Source: Hydnum rufescens UP504
Lineage: Eukaryota; Basidiomycota; Agaricomycetes; Cantharellales; Hydnaceae
Direction of reading: 5' to 3'
Assembly (NCBI GenBank): GCA_014904985.1
Contig: MU129043.1
Location: 67,189-96,567, forward strand
DNA: 29,379 nucleotides
The translations under genes were made by a program, and so were the position numbers. A model generated the notes under the pieces. The model searched no databases, was not told the origin of the DNA, and was given only the letters and a program-made list of their open reading frames with translations. Of this stretch, positions 29,067 through 29,379 are shown piece after piece (positions within the stretch are counted from its first letter, which is position 1; every line of letters starts with the position of its first letter).

Positions 29067-29379
29067 TGATAATGGGGTTGACGTAATTCTATGGATTTTA
29101 CCTGGGGACTTGACAGCTTGGATTATCCTACAATCATTCAAACAGTGTTGACTTAGTGTCATGCTCCTCTCGGGTTGATGCCCTTAATGCACCTTTAACT
29201 TAGTCTCATGTTTCTGCTAACTTTGCTACTAGTAACTTCTCTTTAATGTATTTAAGGTCTACCCTTGCCAATAATCTATAATGTATAGGTTGTGCATGTT
29301 GCAGGCAATGAAGTTCAGAGACTGGGGCCCATTGGGCCACTTGGTCTGGCCGATAGGTATTTGCCCAATTGCCCCAGTC

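Overview
This window looks like a transposon-rich region of a basidiomycete fungus, probably an Agaricomycete. It holds a KDZ-family transposase with a CxC1-type cysteine cluster, short basidiomycete-like introns (GTGAGT, CTGAC or TACTAAC, then YAG, about 40-65 nt) and many remnants of dispersed protein families. Almost nothing here is an intact gene. Most coding stretches are broken by in-frame TGA codons. Where family knowledge or a second copy shows the ancestral codon, it is usually CGA (Arg), as expected from CpG to TpG decay of silenced repeats.

Layout. 1-1240 (-): Ty3/Gypsy-like fragment with an aspartic protease motif. 1240-3460: no gene recognised. 3470-6299 (-): full-length but dead KDZ transposase. 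6300-6720: non-coding, with a direct repeat. 6720-7550 (-): decayed unknown gene. 7559-8131 (+): unknown 190-aa ORF, convergent with a coiled-coil gene end (8150-8494, -). 8600-9200: promoter-like stretch and a small membrane-protein ORF (-). 9414-10778 (-): small decayed ORFs and a decayed Zn(II)2Cys6-like zinc-cluster gene. 10980-11082: AT-rich block.

11083-15600 is the most unusual part. A central inverted repeat (12586-13137) is flanked by two arrays of about 280-bp units in opposite orientation. Each unit has an exon-like block of about 160-185 nt ending in a GC-rich hairpin (A), then a GT...TACTAAC...AG intron-like block that usually carries a second hairpin (B). Stem sequences change between units but stay paired, and splice-like signals point outward on both sides.

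15600-20640: tRNA-like relic, a decayed minus-strand gene, and divergent from it a long decayed plus-strand gene with an Arg-Glu-Leu-Thr-Pro repeat tract and an ancestral Arg/Ser-rich tract. 20640-22500: tandem repeats and a TATA-containing segment. 22560-23223 (-): fragment of a Brr2/SNRNP200-like spliceosomal helicase, interrupted by an LTR-like sequence. 23560-25850 (+): 5'-truncated second copy of the plus-strand repeat gene. It keeps many CpGs that the first copy lost but is full of small indels. 26000-29379: mostly unrecognised, with two degenerate exon-like stretches near the right end.

The genes do not form a pathway. The window records successive insertions, duplications and CpG-directed decay. 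The outward-pointing hairpin and intron arrays are the feature that known element types do not readily explain.
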